NCBI GenBank assembly: GCA_963764825.1
Contig: CAVXUA010000009.1
Span: 213,980 to 277,979, forward strand
DNA from: JAZGGS01 sp963764825
GTDB taxonomy: Bacteria > Bacteroidota > Ignavibacteria > Ignavibacteriales > Ignavibacteriaceae
DNA: 64,000 bases
Reading direction: 5' to 3'
Shown: piece by piece, positions 18,746-29,206 of the stretch
Numbering within the stretch: position 1 is the first letter of the stretch
How the letters are laid out: every line of letters starts with the position of its first letter
Program-made: the position numbers and the translations under genes
Notes under the pieces: generated by a model
The model's input: only the letters and a program-made list of their open reading frames with translations
Databases searched by the model: none
What the model was told of the DNA's origin: nothing

Positions 18746-19768
18746 TTAATTTAAATTTAGTTTTTTAATAAGGAAAGGAAGCAATTCATTACTAATTGGT
18801 CCTTTCCATATATTATCAACCATTCCATCATTGCTAATAATTATCGTTATTGGAGTTAGAACGATTTTGAAATTATCTTTGAACACTTTACTGGAATTGT
18901 ATGCTACATCGAAGTTTACATTATATTCGGCTATCATTTTTTTCGTAATAATTATGTCATTTACTGAAATTCCTAATATTCTAATTTTCTTATTGTTTAA
19001 TAGTCTATTGATCTCATTCCAGGTAACAACATTATTTTTGCAATTCTCACAGCCATACTTCATAATAAATAAAACAATTTTATCATAATTCTTAAAATCA
19101 ATCGTTTCGTGTGAACCGTCTATCCCGTAAACTTCAAATGGCTTTACCGTTTCCCCTTCAGATAAGATTTTATTATCCAATAACCTTGTAACTCGATTTT
19201 TCAATTCAATATTTCTTATTGCCAAAGCAAAGTTGGAAACCAAAAAAAAGATAAGTAGGGATATTATCAAAGATATTTTGACTTTCTCTTTAAATTTTTC
19301 ATTTGATATAGATGCTACTTTGCGCTTTAGGTAATGATATAGTAGTAGAAACGCCCACAATATCAGTACGATATTCCTTACAACCGTAAGCTCATCTATT
19401 TTATCAGAAGATAAATCCCCAAAGCATCCGCAGGAAATGTCACCACCTTGTACTAGCTGAACAACAATTACACTTGTGAAAAGGACCAGAGTGTAAATCA
19501 TTATTTGAAGCATTAGTGTAGTAAATAAATTGAATGTTATGCAGAACCCGATCAATATTTCCAACAGACATATTACGTAGCTAACAAACTCAACATAATA
19601 ATCTGGAATTACAGCGAATTTCATTATAGCATCTTGAAATGCGGAGACATCACTTACCTTAGTAACCCCAGAGAAGATGAAAAGTAAACCGAACAGAATA
19701 CGTAGGACAAGAATATAAGGCTTACGGTTTGGGTTATGATCTTTCAATTTATCATTGCTTTCTCCCAT
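18746..19768 (-). CDS. MauE/DoxX-type membrane protein fused to a thioredoxin-like domain
   Basis: An intact 340-residue fusion. Residues 18-145 form four membrane helices of the MauE/DoxX type, with FGLLFIFSGVTKV and the diagnostic redox pair C113/C115 in GGDISCGCFGDLS. A fifth helix (165-185) leads to a periplasmic thioredoxin/TlpA-like domain (205-340) whose active site is C240-x-x-C243 (MKYGCENCKNN). MauE-type proteins act like DsbB or VKOR, linking disulfide chemistry to the membrane; the redoxin carries it to substrates. It heads the operon with the 10-Cys peptides, its probable substrates. Upstream TTGACT and TAATTTTG elements may be promoter parts but are weak evidence. Confidence 0.85.
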   Translation of the reverse strand: MGESNDKLKDHNPNRKPYILVLRILFGLLFIFSGVTKVSDVSAFQDAIMKFAVIPDYYVEFVSYVICLLEILIGFCITFNLFTTLMLQIMIYTLVLFTSVIVVQLVQGGDISCGCFGDLSSDKIDELTVVRNIVLILWAFLLLYHYLKRKVASISNEKFKEKVKISLIISLLIFFLVSNFALAIRNIELKNRVTRLLDNKILSEGETVKPFEVYGIDGSHETIDFKNYDKIVLFIMKYGCENCKNNVVTWNEINRLLNNKKIRILGISVNDIIITKKMIAEYNVNFDVAYNSSKVFKDNFKIVLTPITIIISNDGMVDNIWKGPISNELLPFLIKKLNLN

Positions 19769-20142
19769 AGCTACCCAACCAAAATTATAACAATTACAGA
19801 GTAAGAAATTAATGTGATATAGTCAACACAAATGTTTATTTTTTTTCAAACAGTAAACAATCGTGAATGATGGCTAAAAATGAAACTCTTATGGCGTGAT
19901 ATTTAATAATAGTTAAAATGTGTATTATAGGATACTTCAAACTTTTATAACTTGACAAAAAGTCATAGTTTATATGATTTGAATAGAGGATGCGTAACTA
20001 TCTCTGAAGATTCTCAAACAGGTGAGCCAGTATATCTACCGCTCAAATAAATCTGGCCATTTTAGAATATTTTTATAATTAAATTACCAGCTAATTTTAA
20101 TTAATTTAACATTTGTTGAACACCTAAATATTATTTTATAGT
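19769..20142. other. Divergent intergenic region
   Basis: 374 bp of AT-rich sequence between the divergent redoxin operon and the ABC transporter. It should hold both promoters. A short open stretch at 19930-20049, ending LNRGCVTISEDSQTGEPVYL-PLK, has no start and no recognisable family. No operator, riboswitch or RNA gene was recognised. Confidence 0.4.
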
Positions 20143-21081
20143 ATGACCGCAATTGAAACAAGTTCACTGGAAAAAATTTATTCAACCTCATTTGGTAAAC
20201 AAAAAGTACAAGCACTTAAAGAATTAAATCTTTCTGTAAATAAGGGTTCTATATTCGGTTTACTTGGGCCAAATGGGGCAGGAAAAACCACACTTATTAA
20301 ATTATTGCTTGGGATTACATTTCCAACTTTTGGAAGTGCGAAAATTTTTAATGAGAATATTTCCGGGTATGACTTCAAAAAGAAAATCGGCTACTTACCT
20401 GAGAATCACAAATATCCTCCATATCTAAAAGGAGGTGAAGTTCTTCATTTTTTTGGACGATTAAGCGGGTTAGAGGGCAGCATCTTGTAAAGAAAATTGA
20501 TGAAATGCTTGAACTGGTCAAACTCACCGAGTGGAAGAAAACCAAAGTAAAAGCATACTCAAAAGGAATGATGCAGCGGCTGGGGTTGGCACAATCAATT
20601 ATAAACGATCCGGAACTTATTTTTCTTGATGAACCAACAGATGGTGTTGATCCGATCGGAAGAAAAGAGATACGGGATATTCTACTAGAACTTAAATCGA
20701 GAGGAAAAACTATTTTTCTTAACAGCCATCTTCTTTCTGAAGTTGAACTAATTACGGATCGAGTTGGCATATTAAATAAAGGTTCGCTTTTGCGAGAGGG
20801 ATCCGTTAAGGAACTAACCGAAAGGAAAGAGGAGTACATTGTAAACATTGATGATAGTGAATATGATCTTGTGAAGCAATCAGATTCAAACCACCAAATA
20901 TCAAAACTAAGTGATGGCTCGTACTCAGTTAAAGTTGATGATGTTCGATCAATAAATATTCTTATTGATAAGATTAGATCCGATGGGAAAATAATTAAAG
21001 AAGTTCTTCTTCAGAAAAATACTTTGGAAGATATGTTTATCTCACTGATAAACAAGGCAGAAGAGGGCGGAGGGAAAATGA
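20143..21081 (+). CDS. ABC transporter ATP-binding protein, one or two frameshifts
   Basis: Walker A is LLGPNGAGKTTLIKLLLGI. A shift near 20480 joins this to the second half, with signature SKGMMQRLGLAQ, Walker B LIFLDEPTDGVDP and H-loop LNSHLLSEVE. It is about 312 residues, the usual size for ABC-2 exporters of the CcmA/NatA type. The current frame runs straight into the permease with no stop. One base of shift would end it at TGA 21079-21081, overlapping the permease ATG as ATGA, the classic arrangement. It energises export by the permease downstream; the substrate is unknown. Confidence 0.85.
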
Positions 21082-21902
21082 GAAACATTTTTATTATTAC
21101 GTGGTTTACGCTCCGTGAAGCAATGGCAAGAAAGGTGTTTATGTTTTTTGCCGGCATATCGATTCTTGTACTTCTCGGATCAATTTTAGTTTTCAGTCTT
21201 GTTGATACTCAAACTTTTATTTCTGCTGCGAACCAGGGACAATCAGATTATAATTCTTAAGGAAATTGTAGCAGGATTAGAATTCTTATTATTAGCCCGT
21301 TAGCAGGGCTTTGTCTTTTGCTTGCAATTTTTTCAAGTGCAAGTTTTGTTCCTGTAATGTTGGAAAAAGGGAACAATAGATCTTCTTCTTTCCAAACCAA
21401 TTTCACGACCACAATTACTTATCGGTAAATATCTTGGCGGATTACTGGTTGTCTTTATAAATATACTATTTTCCTTATTGTGGGAGTTTGGTTAATCATC
21501 TCAATTAAATTTTCTTATTGGGATTTTTCCTTTCTTTTCGTTTCCTTAACCGTAACTTTCTCGTTTGCAGTTCTATACTCAATTATAGTTTTATTTGGTG
21601 TTATTACCAGAAGCTCAATATTAGGAATGATGGTAGCATATCTAATTTTCCTTATCCTGAGCCCATTGCTGCAGCTGTACAAAGCAGAGCTTCATACATT
21701 TGTTGAAAATGGAATTGCGAAAACTATACTGGATGGTTTGTATTATATCATTCCGCAAACAGCTGAACTGATGGGTAAACTAACCGTAGATTTAGCATCA
21801 GGGCATGGAATTACTAATTATTCACCTGTTATAACTTCTTTTTTCTTATTAGTTTTAGTGTTGAGTTTTTCAATTTTCTTGTTCAAGAAAAAAGATTTTT
21901 AA
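21078..21902 (+). CDS. ABC-2 type permease, frameshifted
   Basis: Starts MRNIFIITWFTLREAMARKV, followed by the first helix VFMFFAGISILVLLGSI. Between 21245 and 21480 two or three shifts are needed to read EIVAGLEFLIISPLAG, PVMLEKGTIDLLLSKPISRP and LLIGKYLGGLLVVF, which are typical of ABC-2 permeases. The end (21480-21902) has four more hydrophobic segments and stops KKKDF. It is about 275 residues and forms the membrane half of the exporter with the preceding ATPase. Confidence 0.78.
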
Positions 21903-22053
21903 TATTGCAGGATAAAAGTAGTTACTTTTTCTTTATTAATTTCAGATAGTAATTGGTGTTATATTAAAAAAGGAAAATTACAGTTTAATTTGCAAAGTAA
22001 TTCAATTTAAAAGAGTACTTTGAAATTCATAATTTTATCAGAGGAAGCACGTA

Positions 22054-22989
22054 ATGCAGGAAGATAATCTTAAACTCGAAGACTTGCTTCTTCATTCCCC
22101 GGTTGAAGATGATGCGGATACGATAAACAATATTGCAATTATTGGTGCTGGTGTTATGGGACAGGGAATTGCCCAGACAATTGCATCATCTGGGATGGAT
22201 GTTTTGATTGTTGAAAGAGATAAAGATGGGTTAGAAAATGCAAAAGCAGCACTTGCAGAATCTATGGATAGGGAAATTAAAAGATGGGCTATGACAAACT
22301 CCGATAAGAAAGCAATACTTAGCCGGATTAAGTGGGAAACCGATTTCAAATCAATTGGAAAATACGATCTTATAATTGAAGCTGTTACGGAAGATTTTGA
22401 TGCCAAGGTGGAAGTCTTTAATAAACTTGATGGCAGCGCTAAAAAGAACTGCATCTTTGTTTCGAATACATCTACTTTAAGCTTAACAAAAATTGCAGAA
22501 ACTACTAACAGACCTTCACAAGTTATCGGTCTACACTTTCTTCATCCTGTCCCTAAAATACCTGTTGTTGAAGTTGTTAAATGTTTGCATACTTCCAACG
22601 AAACCGTACGCATTGTAAAATCGTTTATCTCCAATATTGGAAAAACACCTGTTGAAGTTTATGAGTACCCTGGTTTTGTTACCACGCGCGCAATTGTTCC
22701 GCTTCTTAATGAAGCTATGTATATATTGCTCGAAGGTGTAGCTACAGCTAAAGATATTGATACAGCGATGAAACTGGGTTACAACTTCCAGAGTGGTCCG
22801 TTGGAGATGGCTGATAACATGGGATTGGATGAAATACTAGCATGGATGGAAACCTTATGGAAAACGCTTGGTGAACCCCGCTACAGGGCTTGTCCTATTC
22901 TGCGTAAGCTTGTAAGAGAGCGGAAACTCGGTAAGAAAACCGGGCAAGGTTTTTATAAGTATGATGAGCACGGAAATATTATTGAGTGA
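22054..22989 (+). CDS. 3-hydroxyacyl-CoA dehydrogenase (3-hydroxybutyryl-CoA type)
   Basis: An intact 311-residue enzyme that reversibly oxidises 3-hydroxyacyl-CoA with NAD. The Rossmann motif IIGAGVMGQGIAQ starts at about residue 29. EAVTEDFDAK and VSNTSTLSL match the family. The catalytic histidine lies in GLHFLHPVP. The C-terminal domain has PGFVTTRAIVPLLNEA and KTGQGFYKYDEHG. Size and architecture match single-domain Hbd/PaaH proteins. GAGGAAG precedes the start. Acetate kinase follows after 31 bp, suggesting a fermentation or short-chain acyl-CoA operon. Confidence 0.92.
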   Translation: MQEDNLKLEDLLLHSPVEDDADTINNIAIIGAGVMGQGIAQTIASSGMDVLIVERDKDGLENAKAALAESMDREIKRWAMTNSDKKAILSRIKWETDFKSIGKYDLIIEAVTEDFDAKVEVFNKLDGSAKKNCIFVSNTSTLSLTKIAETTNRPSQVIGLHFLHPVPKIPVVEVVKCLHTSNETVRIVKSFISNIGKTPVEVYEYPGFVTTRAIVPLLNEAMYILLEGVATAKDIDTAMKLGYNFQSGPLEMADNMGLDEILAWMETLWKTLGEPRYRACPILRKLVRERKLGKKTGQGFYKYDEHGNIIE

Positions 22990-23020
22990 TTTTTTTTACA
23001 GAAAGAAAAATTAAACAGAA

Positions 23021-24220
23021 ATGAAAATACTAGTTCTTAATTGCGGCAGCTCTTCTATTAAATACCAATTTATCGATACCGAATCAAAAACAGAGCTTGC
23101 TAAAGGTGCGGTAGAGAGGATTGGAATGAGCGGTGCGGTTCTTTCTCATACAAGGTATGACGGAGACAAAATAAAAATTGCAGGAGAAATATTAGATCAC
23201 ACAATGGCTATTGAGTATGTTCTTGGAGTAATGTTAAGTAAAAACCATGGAGTTATTGATGAGAAGGAAGATATCGAAGCTGTTGGACACAGGGTTGTGC
23301 ATGGTGGTGAAACCTTTTCAGATTCAGTTCTAATAACCGAAGAGGTTGTTAAAGTTCTTCAGGATAATATTGAATTAGCTCCTTTGCATAACCCACCTAA
23401 TATTAAAGGTATTCAGGCAGTTACAAGGATACTACCGGGTACTCCGCAGGTTGGTGTATTCGATACGGCTTTTCATGTTAAAATGCCGCCCAAGGCATAT
23501 TTATATGGTATTCCGTATGAGCTATATAAAAAGCATAAAATTAGAAGATATGGATTTCACGGTACATCTCATCGATATGTTTCGCAGATTGCTGCAGAAA
23601 ACTTAGGCATGGATATTTCGGAGTTAAAGATTATAACCACGCATCTTGGCAACGGAAGCAGCATGGCAGCAGTTAAAAACGGACAATCAATAGATACGAC
23701 GATGGGATTTACACCTCTTGAAGGATTGTTGATGGGTACAAGAAGTGGTGATATTGATCCTTCGTTAATTTTATATATTATGGGTAAGGAAGGGCTTTCC
23801 CTAAGCGAAGCAGGTACTTTGTTAAACAAACACAGCGGATTGATTGGTGTTAGTGGAGAAAGCAGCGATATGAGGGAGATACTGGCGGCTGTAAAAGATG
23901 AACATAAAAGAGCCCGTTATGCTTTTGAAATGTTTTGTTACAGGATTAAAAAGTATATAGGTGCTTACACTGCAGCAATGGGTGGACTCGATGTACTTGT
24001 TTTTACCGGGGGTATTGGTGAGAACGCCGTTGAAGTGAGGCAGGAAGTTTGCAATGATATGAAGTTTCTGGGCATTGAACTTGATGATCTAAAAAATGAA
24101 AATAATGAAACGGTTATTTCAACTGAATCATCTAAAGTTTCTGTTATGCGGATTCCTACAAACGAGGAACTGGTAATTGCAATGGATACAAACAGAATTG
24201 TTGAAGAATCGGTGAATTAA
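23021..24220 (+). CDS. ackA: Acetate kinase
   Basis: An intact 399-residue enzyme interconverting acetyl phosphate + ADP with acetate + ATP. Family signatures are MKILVLNCGSSSIKYQFI at the N-terminus, VGHRVVHGGE, VFDTAFHVKMPP, YGFHGTSHRYVS, THLGNGSSMAAV, PLEGLLMGTRSGDIDP and FTGGIGENAVEVR. Length matches the family exactly. No phosphotransacetylase gene is visible in this window. Confidence 0.97.
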   Translation: MKILVLNCGSSSIKYQFIDTESKTELAKGAVERIGMSGAVLSHTRYDGDKIKIAGEILDHTMAIEYVLGVMLSKNHGVIDEKEDIEAVGHRVVHGGETFSDSVLITEEVVKVLQDNIELAPLHNPPNIKGIQAVTRILPGTPQVGVFDTAFHVKMPPKAYLYGIPYELYKKHKIRRYGFHGTSHRYVSQIAAENLGMDISELKIITTHLGNGSSMAAVKNGQSIDTTMGFTPLEGLLMGTRSGDIDPSLILYIMGKEGLSLSEAGTLLNKHSGLIGVSGESSDMREILAAVKDEHKRARYAFEMFCYRIKKYIGAYTAAMGGLDVLVFTGGIGENAVEVRQEVCNDMKFLGIELDDLKNENNETVISTESSKVSVMRIPTNEELVIAMDTNRIVEESVN

Positions 24221-24291
24221 TTTTACGAAACTTGTTATAGTAACAATGTCGTTCCCGGTTACAAACATTAAGTAACAACAGCGAGGTAAAA

Positions 24292-25083
24292 ATGAACTTC
24301 GGATTGCATGGTAAAACAGCAGTAGTAACTGCTTCCAGTAAAGGAATTGGAAAAGCTGTTGCTGAAGCTTTTGCTGCAGAAGGTTGCCAGGTTGCCATTT
24401 CTTCCCGGACTAAATCAGATTTGCTTGAAACAGCAAACGAAATAAAATCCAAATATGGTATTGAACCGCTCTGGTCTATTTGCGATCTTAATAAAAATAA
24501 AGATATTGAAAACACGATTAACACTGTTACCGATCAGTTTGGTGGTATAGATATCTTGGTAAATAACTGCGGGGGACCTGTACCCGGTTTATTTGCCGAG
24601 CTCGATGAAAAGGATTGGGATCATGCATACGAACAAGTTTTACTTAGTGTTGTAAGGATATCTAAACTAGTAATACCACAAATGATACGAAATGATTGGG
24701 GAAGGATAATAAATATTACATCCATTTCTGTCAAACAACCGGTTGATAGTTTAATACTCTCTAATTCATTAAGAGCAGGTGTTACCGGTTTTGCAAAATC
24801 ATTAAGCAACGAAACTGCTAAACATAATATTACCGTTAACAATGTTGCACCTGGATTAACACTAACTCACCGCCTTTATGAACTTGCTGTAATTGAAGCA
24901 AAGGAAAAAGGAAAATCGCACGAAGAAGTGTTAGCTGATATGGCAAAACGTGTTCCTTTGAACCGTCTGGCTGGGCCTGAAGAAATTGCCTCTGCGGTTG
25001 TTTTTCTTGCTTCAAAGCAAGCTGGATATATAACCGGCAACACAATTCAGGTTGATGGTGGATATACAAAGGGTATATTTTGA
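24292..25083 (+). CDS. SDR-family oxidoreductase with altered catalytic residues
   Basis: An intact 263-residue short-chain dehydrogenase. The cofactor motif TASSKGIGKAVAEA is at residues 13-26, NNCGGP at 91-96 and the catalytic Ser region NITSIS at 141-146. The usual YxxxK is replaced: the aligned residues are S157 and R161 in LSNSLRAGVTGFAKSL. This S/NxxR version occurs in an SDR subgroup related to FabG-like reductases. The C-terminus (NTIQVDGGYTKGIF) is canonical. It follows ackA by 71 bp, and its stop directly abuts the convergent gene at 25084. The substrate is unknown. Confidence 0.88.
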   Translation: MNFGLHGKTAVVTASSKGIGKAVAEAFAAEGCQVAISSRTKSDLLETANEIKSKYGIEPLWSICDLNKNKDIENTINTVTDQFGGIDILVNNCGGPVPGLFAELDEKDWDHAYEQVLLSVVRISKLVIPQMIRNDWGRIINITSISVKQPVDSLILSNSLRAGVTGFAKSLSNETAKHNITVNNVAPGLTLTHRLYELAVIEAKEKGKSHEEVLADMAKRVPLNRLAGPEEIASAVVFLASKQAGYITGNTIQVDGGYTKGIF

Positions 25084-27009
25084 TTATTTCATCAGCAACA
25101 TCTTCTTAGATTCGGAATAATTTCCGGAAGTTAATTGATAAACATACATTCCACTCGGCAAATCATTTCCATTAAAAGTAATTCTGTAATTTCCAGCAGA
25201 TTGATATTCATCTATTACTAATGCAACTTCTTCTCCTAACGAATTAAAGACCTTCAGACTAACAAAGCCATCATTGCCAAGCTGGTAATTAATAATTGTT
25301 GCCGGGTTAAAAGGGTTAGGGTAGTTTTGCTCTAAATGGATTGTGGAAACAGTAACACCGTTAACCTCAATTTCCTCTGAGAATGTAATGCTGCCATCAT
25401 AATCAATTTGTTTGAGCCGGTAAGATAGAGTTCCTGCTATTCCTTCATCACTAAACCTGTATTTCTGTGTCTCAGTAGTGGTACCATGTCCTTCAACAAA
25501 GCCGATCGTGATCCATCCCTGTTCAGCTAATTTTCTTTCTAATTCAAATCCCAGGTTATTCGTTTCGCTAACAGTTGTCCATTCTAACCGGGTTTTACCA
25601 TTAACAATTCTTGCACTAAAGTTGATAAGTTCCACAGGAATAACGGCATCTATGACTGCAGTGTAAATATCCATATCAAATCCACCTGCTCGTTCGTCTG
25701 TCCAAACAGGCACAATTTTATTGCCATAAAAATCAAGCTGAATGTAATCACCAAATCTTACATCACTATTTGGAATGTTTGTGGGGGATTGTGCAGAGCT
25801 AACAAGTTCATTAGAAAAAGTTGCTCCTCCGTCTGTTGATTTTGCAATGAAAGCTTCAATAACATTATTACTTGACGTGTTTCTCGTATCGTAAAAAAGG
25901 ATGACAATGTCCCCATTCTGTCCTACAGCTATTGATGGCCAGTATTGAAGTTTGCCATTTCCGATAGGATCGTTATTAATACGAGCCGGGGCAGACCAAT
26001 TATTTCCTCCATCAGATGAAAAACTCAGGAACACATCATCATCACCATTTCTTTCATCATTCCATGTTACATAAATATATCCGTGCCGGGGTCCTAGACT
26101 ATGATCAACAGCCATAGTTGGAAACCAAGCATCAGGTGTATTACTAACTATAACATCAGACCCAAAAGTTACACCACCATCAGTTGATTTATCAAAAAGG
26201 ATTCTTGTGCTACCACTAAATCCCCTCCATACAATGTAGAGATCTCCGTTGGGCGCCACGGCAGGGTAGGAGCCCTGTACACCTCCTGTTAAGTCACTTA
26301 CCAAAACGGGGGAACTCCAAGATACACCTTCATCAGTTGATCTGGTTAAAAGAATTTCAGTTGAAGAAGCGAACCTTGTCCAACTTAAATAAAGATTATT
26401 TGCAAAAGGACTTGATGGAGTTAAATCTGCAGCAGCCCATTCTTTATCTTCAAATCCCGGTCCTGTTGCAATTTCATAGACATCATTAAATGTTACACCT
26501 TCATCAAAAGATTTAAAAACCCATAGTTCGCCAACTCCTGTTAATTCATTTAAAGAAACAGTATAGATATAAAAATTTCCTGCAGTATCAACACCAACAA
26601 CCGGGTCGCTGCTTAATGGTGCATCTGGAATAATCTGTGGCAGCAACTGGCTAACAGACCAGGTTTCTCCTCCATTGGTTGAATAACTATAACCAATCCT
26701 GCGTAATGGCGGGTTAACGCCTGTTCTAAAGTCGCGCCAGGCAGCCACAACCCTATTAGGATTTTTTCTGCTTATCATAACAGAAGGTTCGTTTTGTGGT
26801 TCGGGATTATTGGAGATATTCACATTATCAAATTCGGAATAAAAAATGATGTGGGTTCAAATGAAATTGGAGTGAACGAATGTGGGAATCTGCTCAACCA
26901 TTCTTCAGCATTTATTTCAAGTGGTTCATCAATTATTACTTCCTGTGAAAATGAAGAAACTGAAAACACTAATTATAAAAAGGGAAAGGAAGAGTAAAGA
27001 TTTTTTCAT
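25084..27009 (-). CDS. Sialidase-like BNR protein with T9SS sorting domain, frameshifted N-terminus
   Basis: The long frame (25084-26823) encodes a propeller with repeated SxDxGxxW boxes (YSTNGGETWSV, TRSTDEGVSWSS, FDKSTDGGVTFG, SFSSDGGNNWSA, AKSTDGGATFSN), as in exo-sialidase-like folds. It then has a VELINFSARIVNGKTRLEW module and a sorting domain (YPNPFNPATIINY, SKKMLLMK). The N-terminus is recovered from ATG 27009 (MKKSLLFLSLF, IISVFSF, SQEVIIDEPLEINAEEWLSR) with about three shifts in 190 bp. The total is about 640 residues. No sialidase catalytic set was identified, so enzyme activity is uncertain. Confidence 0.8.
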
Positions 27010-27093
27010 GTTAGATAACCTTATTATATTATACAGAATAATAAATATTACAACTTCTATGTTATTAAACAAACCAGACTATTTGGCACAAAA

Positions 27094-27117
27094 AAGGCGA
27101 TCCTATTAGATCGCCTT
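27094..27117 (-). terminator. Rho-independent terminator of the sugar-dehydrogenase-like gene
   Basis: AAGGCGATC and GATCGCCTT form a perfect 9-bp stem with a 6-nt loop. On the minus strand a run of T follows directly. It lies 26 bp beyond the stop of the gene ending at 27143. Confidence 0.85.
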
Positions 27118-27142
27118 AATAAATAAAAACAATTTCTGATAC

Positions 27143-29169
27143 TTATTTTATAAATAACATTTTGATCACATCTGTAAATCTTTTATCCGTAACCAGAGAT
27201 TCTGCATTCATTTTAAGATAGTAAACTCCTGATGAGAAGTCCATCCAGCATTCCATTCTTCTTCATAAAAACCTGCCTGCAAAGTATCATCAACCAGAAT
27301 TCCTATTTCTTTCCCAAGTGAATTGTAAACAGTTATTTTCAAATTACTTTCTTCCGGGATACTATATTTTATTACTGTACTTGGATTAAATGGATTTGGA
27401 TAATTCTGCGAAATAAAATATTCACCTGGGAGAAAGTCATTTCCTTCATTAGTTGGTGAAGAAGTATTAGCTGAGTCTTCATTGCTGTAAAATGAATTTA
27501 CATCAACTATATAAGCAAAAGCACGATAGTAATATACGTTGTTTGGGCTTACACTATTATCGTATAGATAGTTACATTTGTACTAACAGAATCAATAATA
27601 CTATATGTGCCGCCTAAACCAGTTTTTCTCTCAATCTTATATCCGTCCTCCTGAAATTCATTATCCTGCCATGTTACAGTTACCTGGTTGGGGCTGTTGG
27701 CTGTTGCAACTAAGATTAGTTGGTGCGGCTATCCGAACAGGCGTTGTCACTGTAAATTCATTACTGTATGCAGAAAAATTACTACTATTGAAGGCAGCAA
27801 CCCTATAAGTGTAGGTTACAGAGTCTGCAAGATCCCAATCCGTATACGCTTCTTCATTTGCAGAAACAGAGTCGATCACTTCGAAACCGCCATTCTCTAG
27901 TTTTTCTTTCGATTACAAAGCCATCTTCATTAATTGAGTTATCAATCCAGGTAAGATCAACAATAATTATTGGCGGAATACCAAGCGTAATTGATGCAAA
28001 ACCATCAAGGTTTGTAGGTGCGCTAAGAGTTCCGGTAGGAGTAAATCGATATATATTTCCGTTAAATGATGTAATGTATAATTCATTATTTTGATCAAGC
28101 CCAAAAGATGTAATATCTCCGGTGGCAGTTAAAAGAAATTCGTTAGTTGGAGGATTGATACCATCATAATCAAGTGCCCAGATTAATTTTGTTACATAGT
28201 CTCCGTAAATATATTTCCCGTTAAGTTCGGGAACGTTTTGCCCGCGGTAAACATATCCACCCGTTACAGAAAACCCAGTTGGATGATCATATTCCCAAAT
28301 GGGATCAATATATTCAGGATAATTACAGCCGGATAAATCGTATGAGTGTGTACCTTCGTAGCATCGCCAGCCATAATTCTTTCCACTTTCAATAATATCA
28401 ACTTCCTCCCAGGAACCTTGTCCCACATCAGCAGCCCAGAAGAAATCAGTCACAGGATCGAAGCTGCATCGCCAAGGGTTTCGCATACCCCATGCATAAA
28501 TTTCTTTTATAACATTTCCTGTACTATCTACAAAAGGATTATCCGGTGGTATTGCATAATTCAATCCGGGATCCTGGTTATCAACATCTATTCTTAAAAT
28601 TTTACCCAGCATTGTTGTTATATTTTGTCCGTTATTTTGTGGATCGCCACCTGAGCCGCCATCACCAGTTGCAATATAAAGGTAGCCGTCAGATTGTCTG
28701 AAACCTATCCATCCGCCATTATGGTTGCCGAAAGGTTGATTAAAATTAAAAAGTTCAAACTCACTATTCTTATCTGCTGAATCAGGATTGGCTGCAGAAA
28801 CCTGGAAGCGTGATATAATCGTTCTTCGCGGACTACTTGCGGTATAATTAACATAAAAATAACCGTTAGTTTCATAGTCGGGATGAAAAGCTAATCCAAG
28901 TAAACCCATTTCTCCCCCTGCGGAAACACGGTCTGTAATATCTAAAAATGTTTTAGATGTTAAAGTTGAAGGCGAATTCTCAAAAACCTTTATTCTCCCG
29001 GACTACGTTCAAGAACAAATATCCTATTGCTGCCATCACCGGCGTGTGTTAAATATAGTGCGCTGCTAAACGACAGGTTGGGGAAAGCTTCCTCCAAACT
29101 AAATTGGGCATTTGTTGATGCTGATAATATCACTATCAACATTAATACAATGAACTTATTTTTTTTCAT
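27143..29169 (-). CDS. PQQ-type sugar (sorbosone/glucose) dehydrogenase-like protein with FN3 and T9SS domains, frameshifted
   Basis: The signal peptide is MKKNKFIVLMLIVIL to SASTNAQ. The catalytic-type propeller shows THAGDGSNRIFVLER, GEMGLLGLAFHPDY, FGNHNGGWIGF, YIATGDGGSGGDP, YAWGMRNPWRCSFDP, ADVGQGSWEEVD and GYVYRG, the order known from soluble aldose/sorbosone dehydrogenases (GSDH). Two fibronectin-III-like modules (APTNL repeats) and a YPNPFNPSTVIKY sorting domain follow. There are shifts near 28985, 27880, 27700 and in the tail. It probably oxidises sugars at the cell surface if PQQ and Ca are bound; the propeller may also be only binding. Confidence 0.83.
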
Positions 29170-29206
29170 CCAAGCTACCTTTCCTGTTTACTTTCGTATT
29201 AACTTT

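Larger units (their letters stand above)
16954..18853 (-). repeat. Proximal copy of the 1.9-kb tandem duplication
   Basis: This copy contains the BNR protein, the 10-Cys peptide and the last 36 codons of the intact redoxin gene, the piece also found as a remnant in the distal copy. Confidence 0.85.

Noticed and set aside
19930..20049. Possible small gene or remnant (ends TISEDSQTGEPVYLPLK)
   Set aside because: No start codon with ribosome site and no recognisable family; too short to support.
20480..20510. Programmed ribosomal frameshifting in the ABC ATPase, pgk or recQ
   Set aside because: Shifts occur in many unrelated genes without slippery heptamers or a shared signal; sequence errors explain them better.
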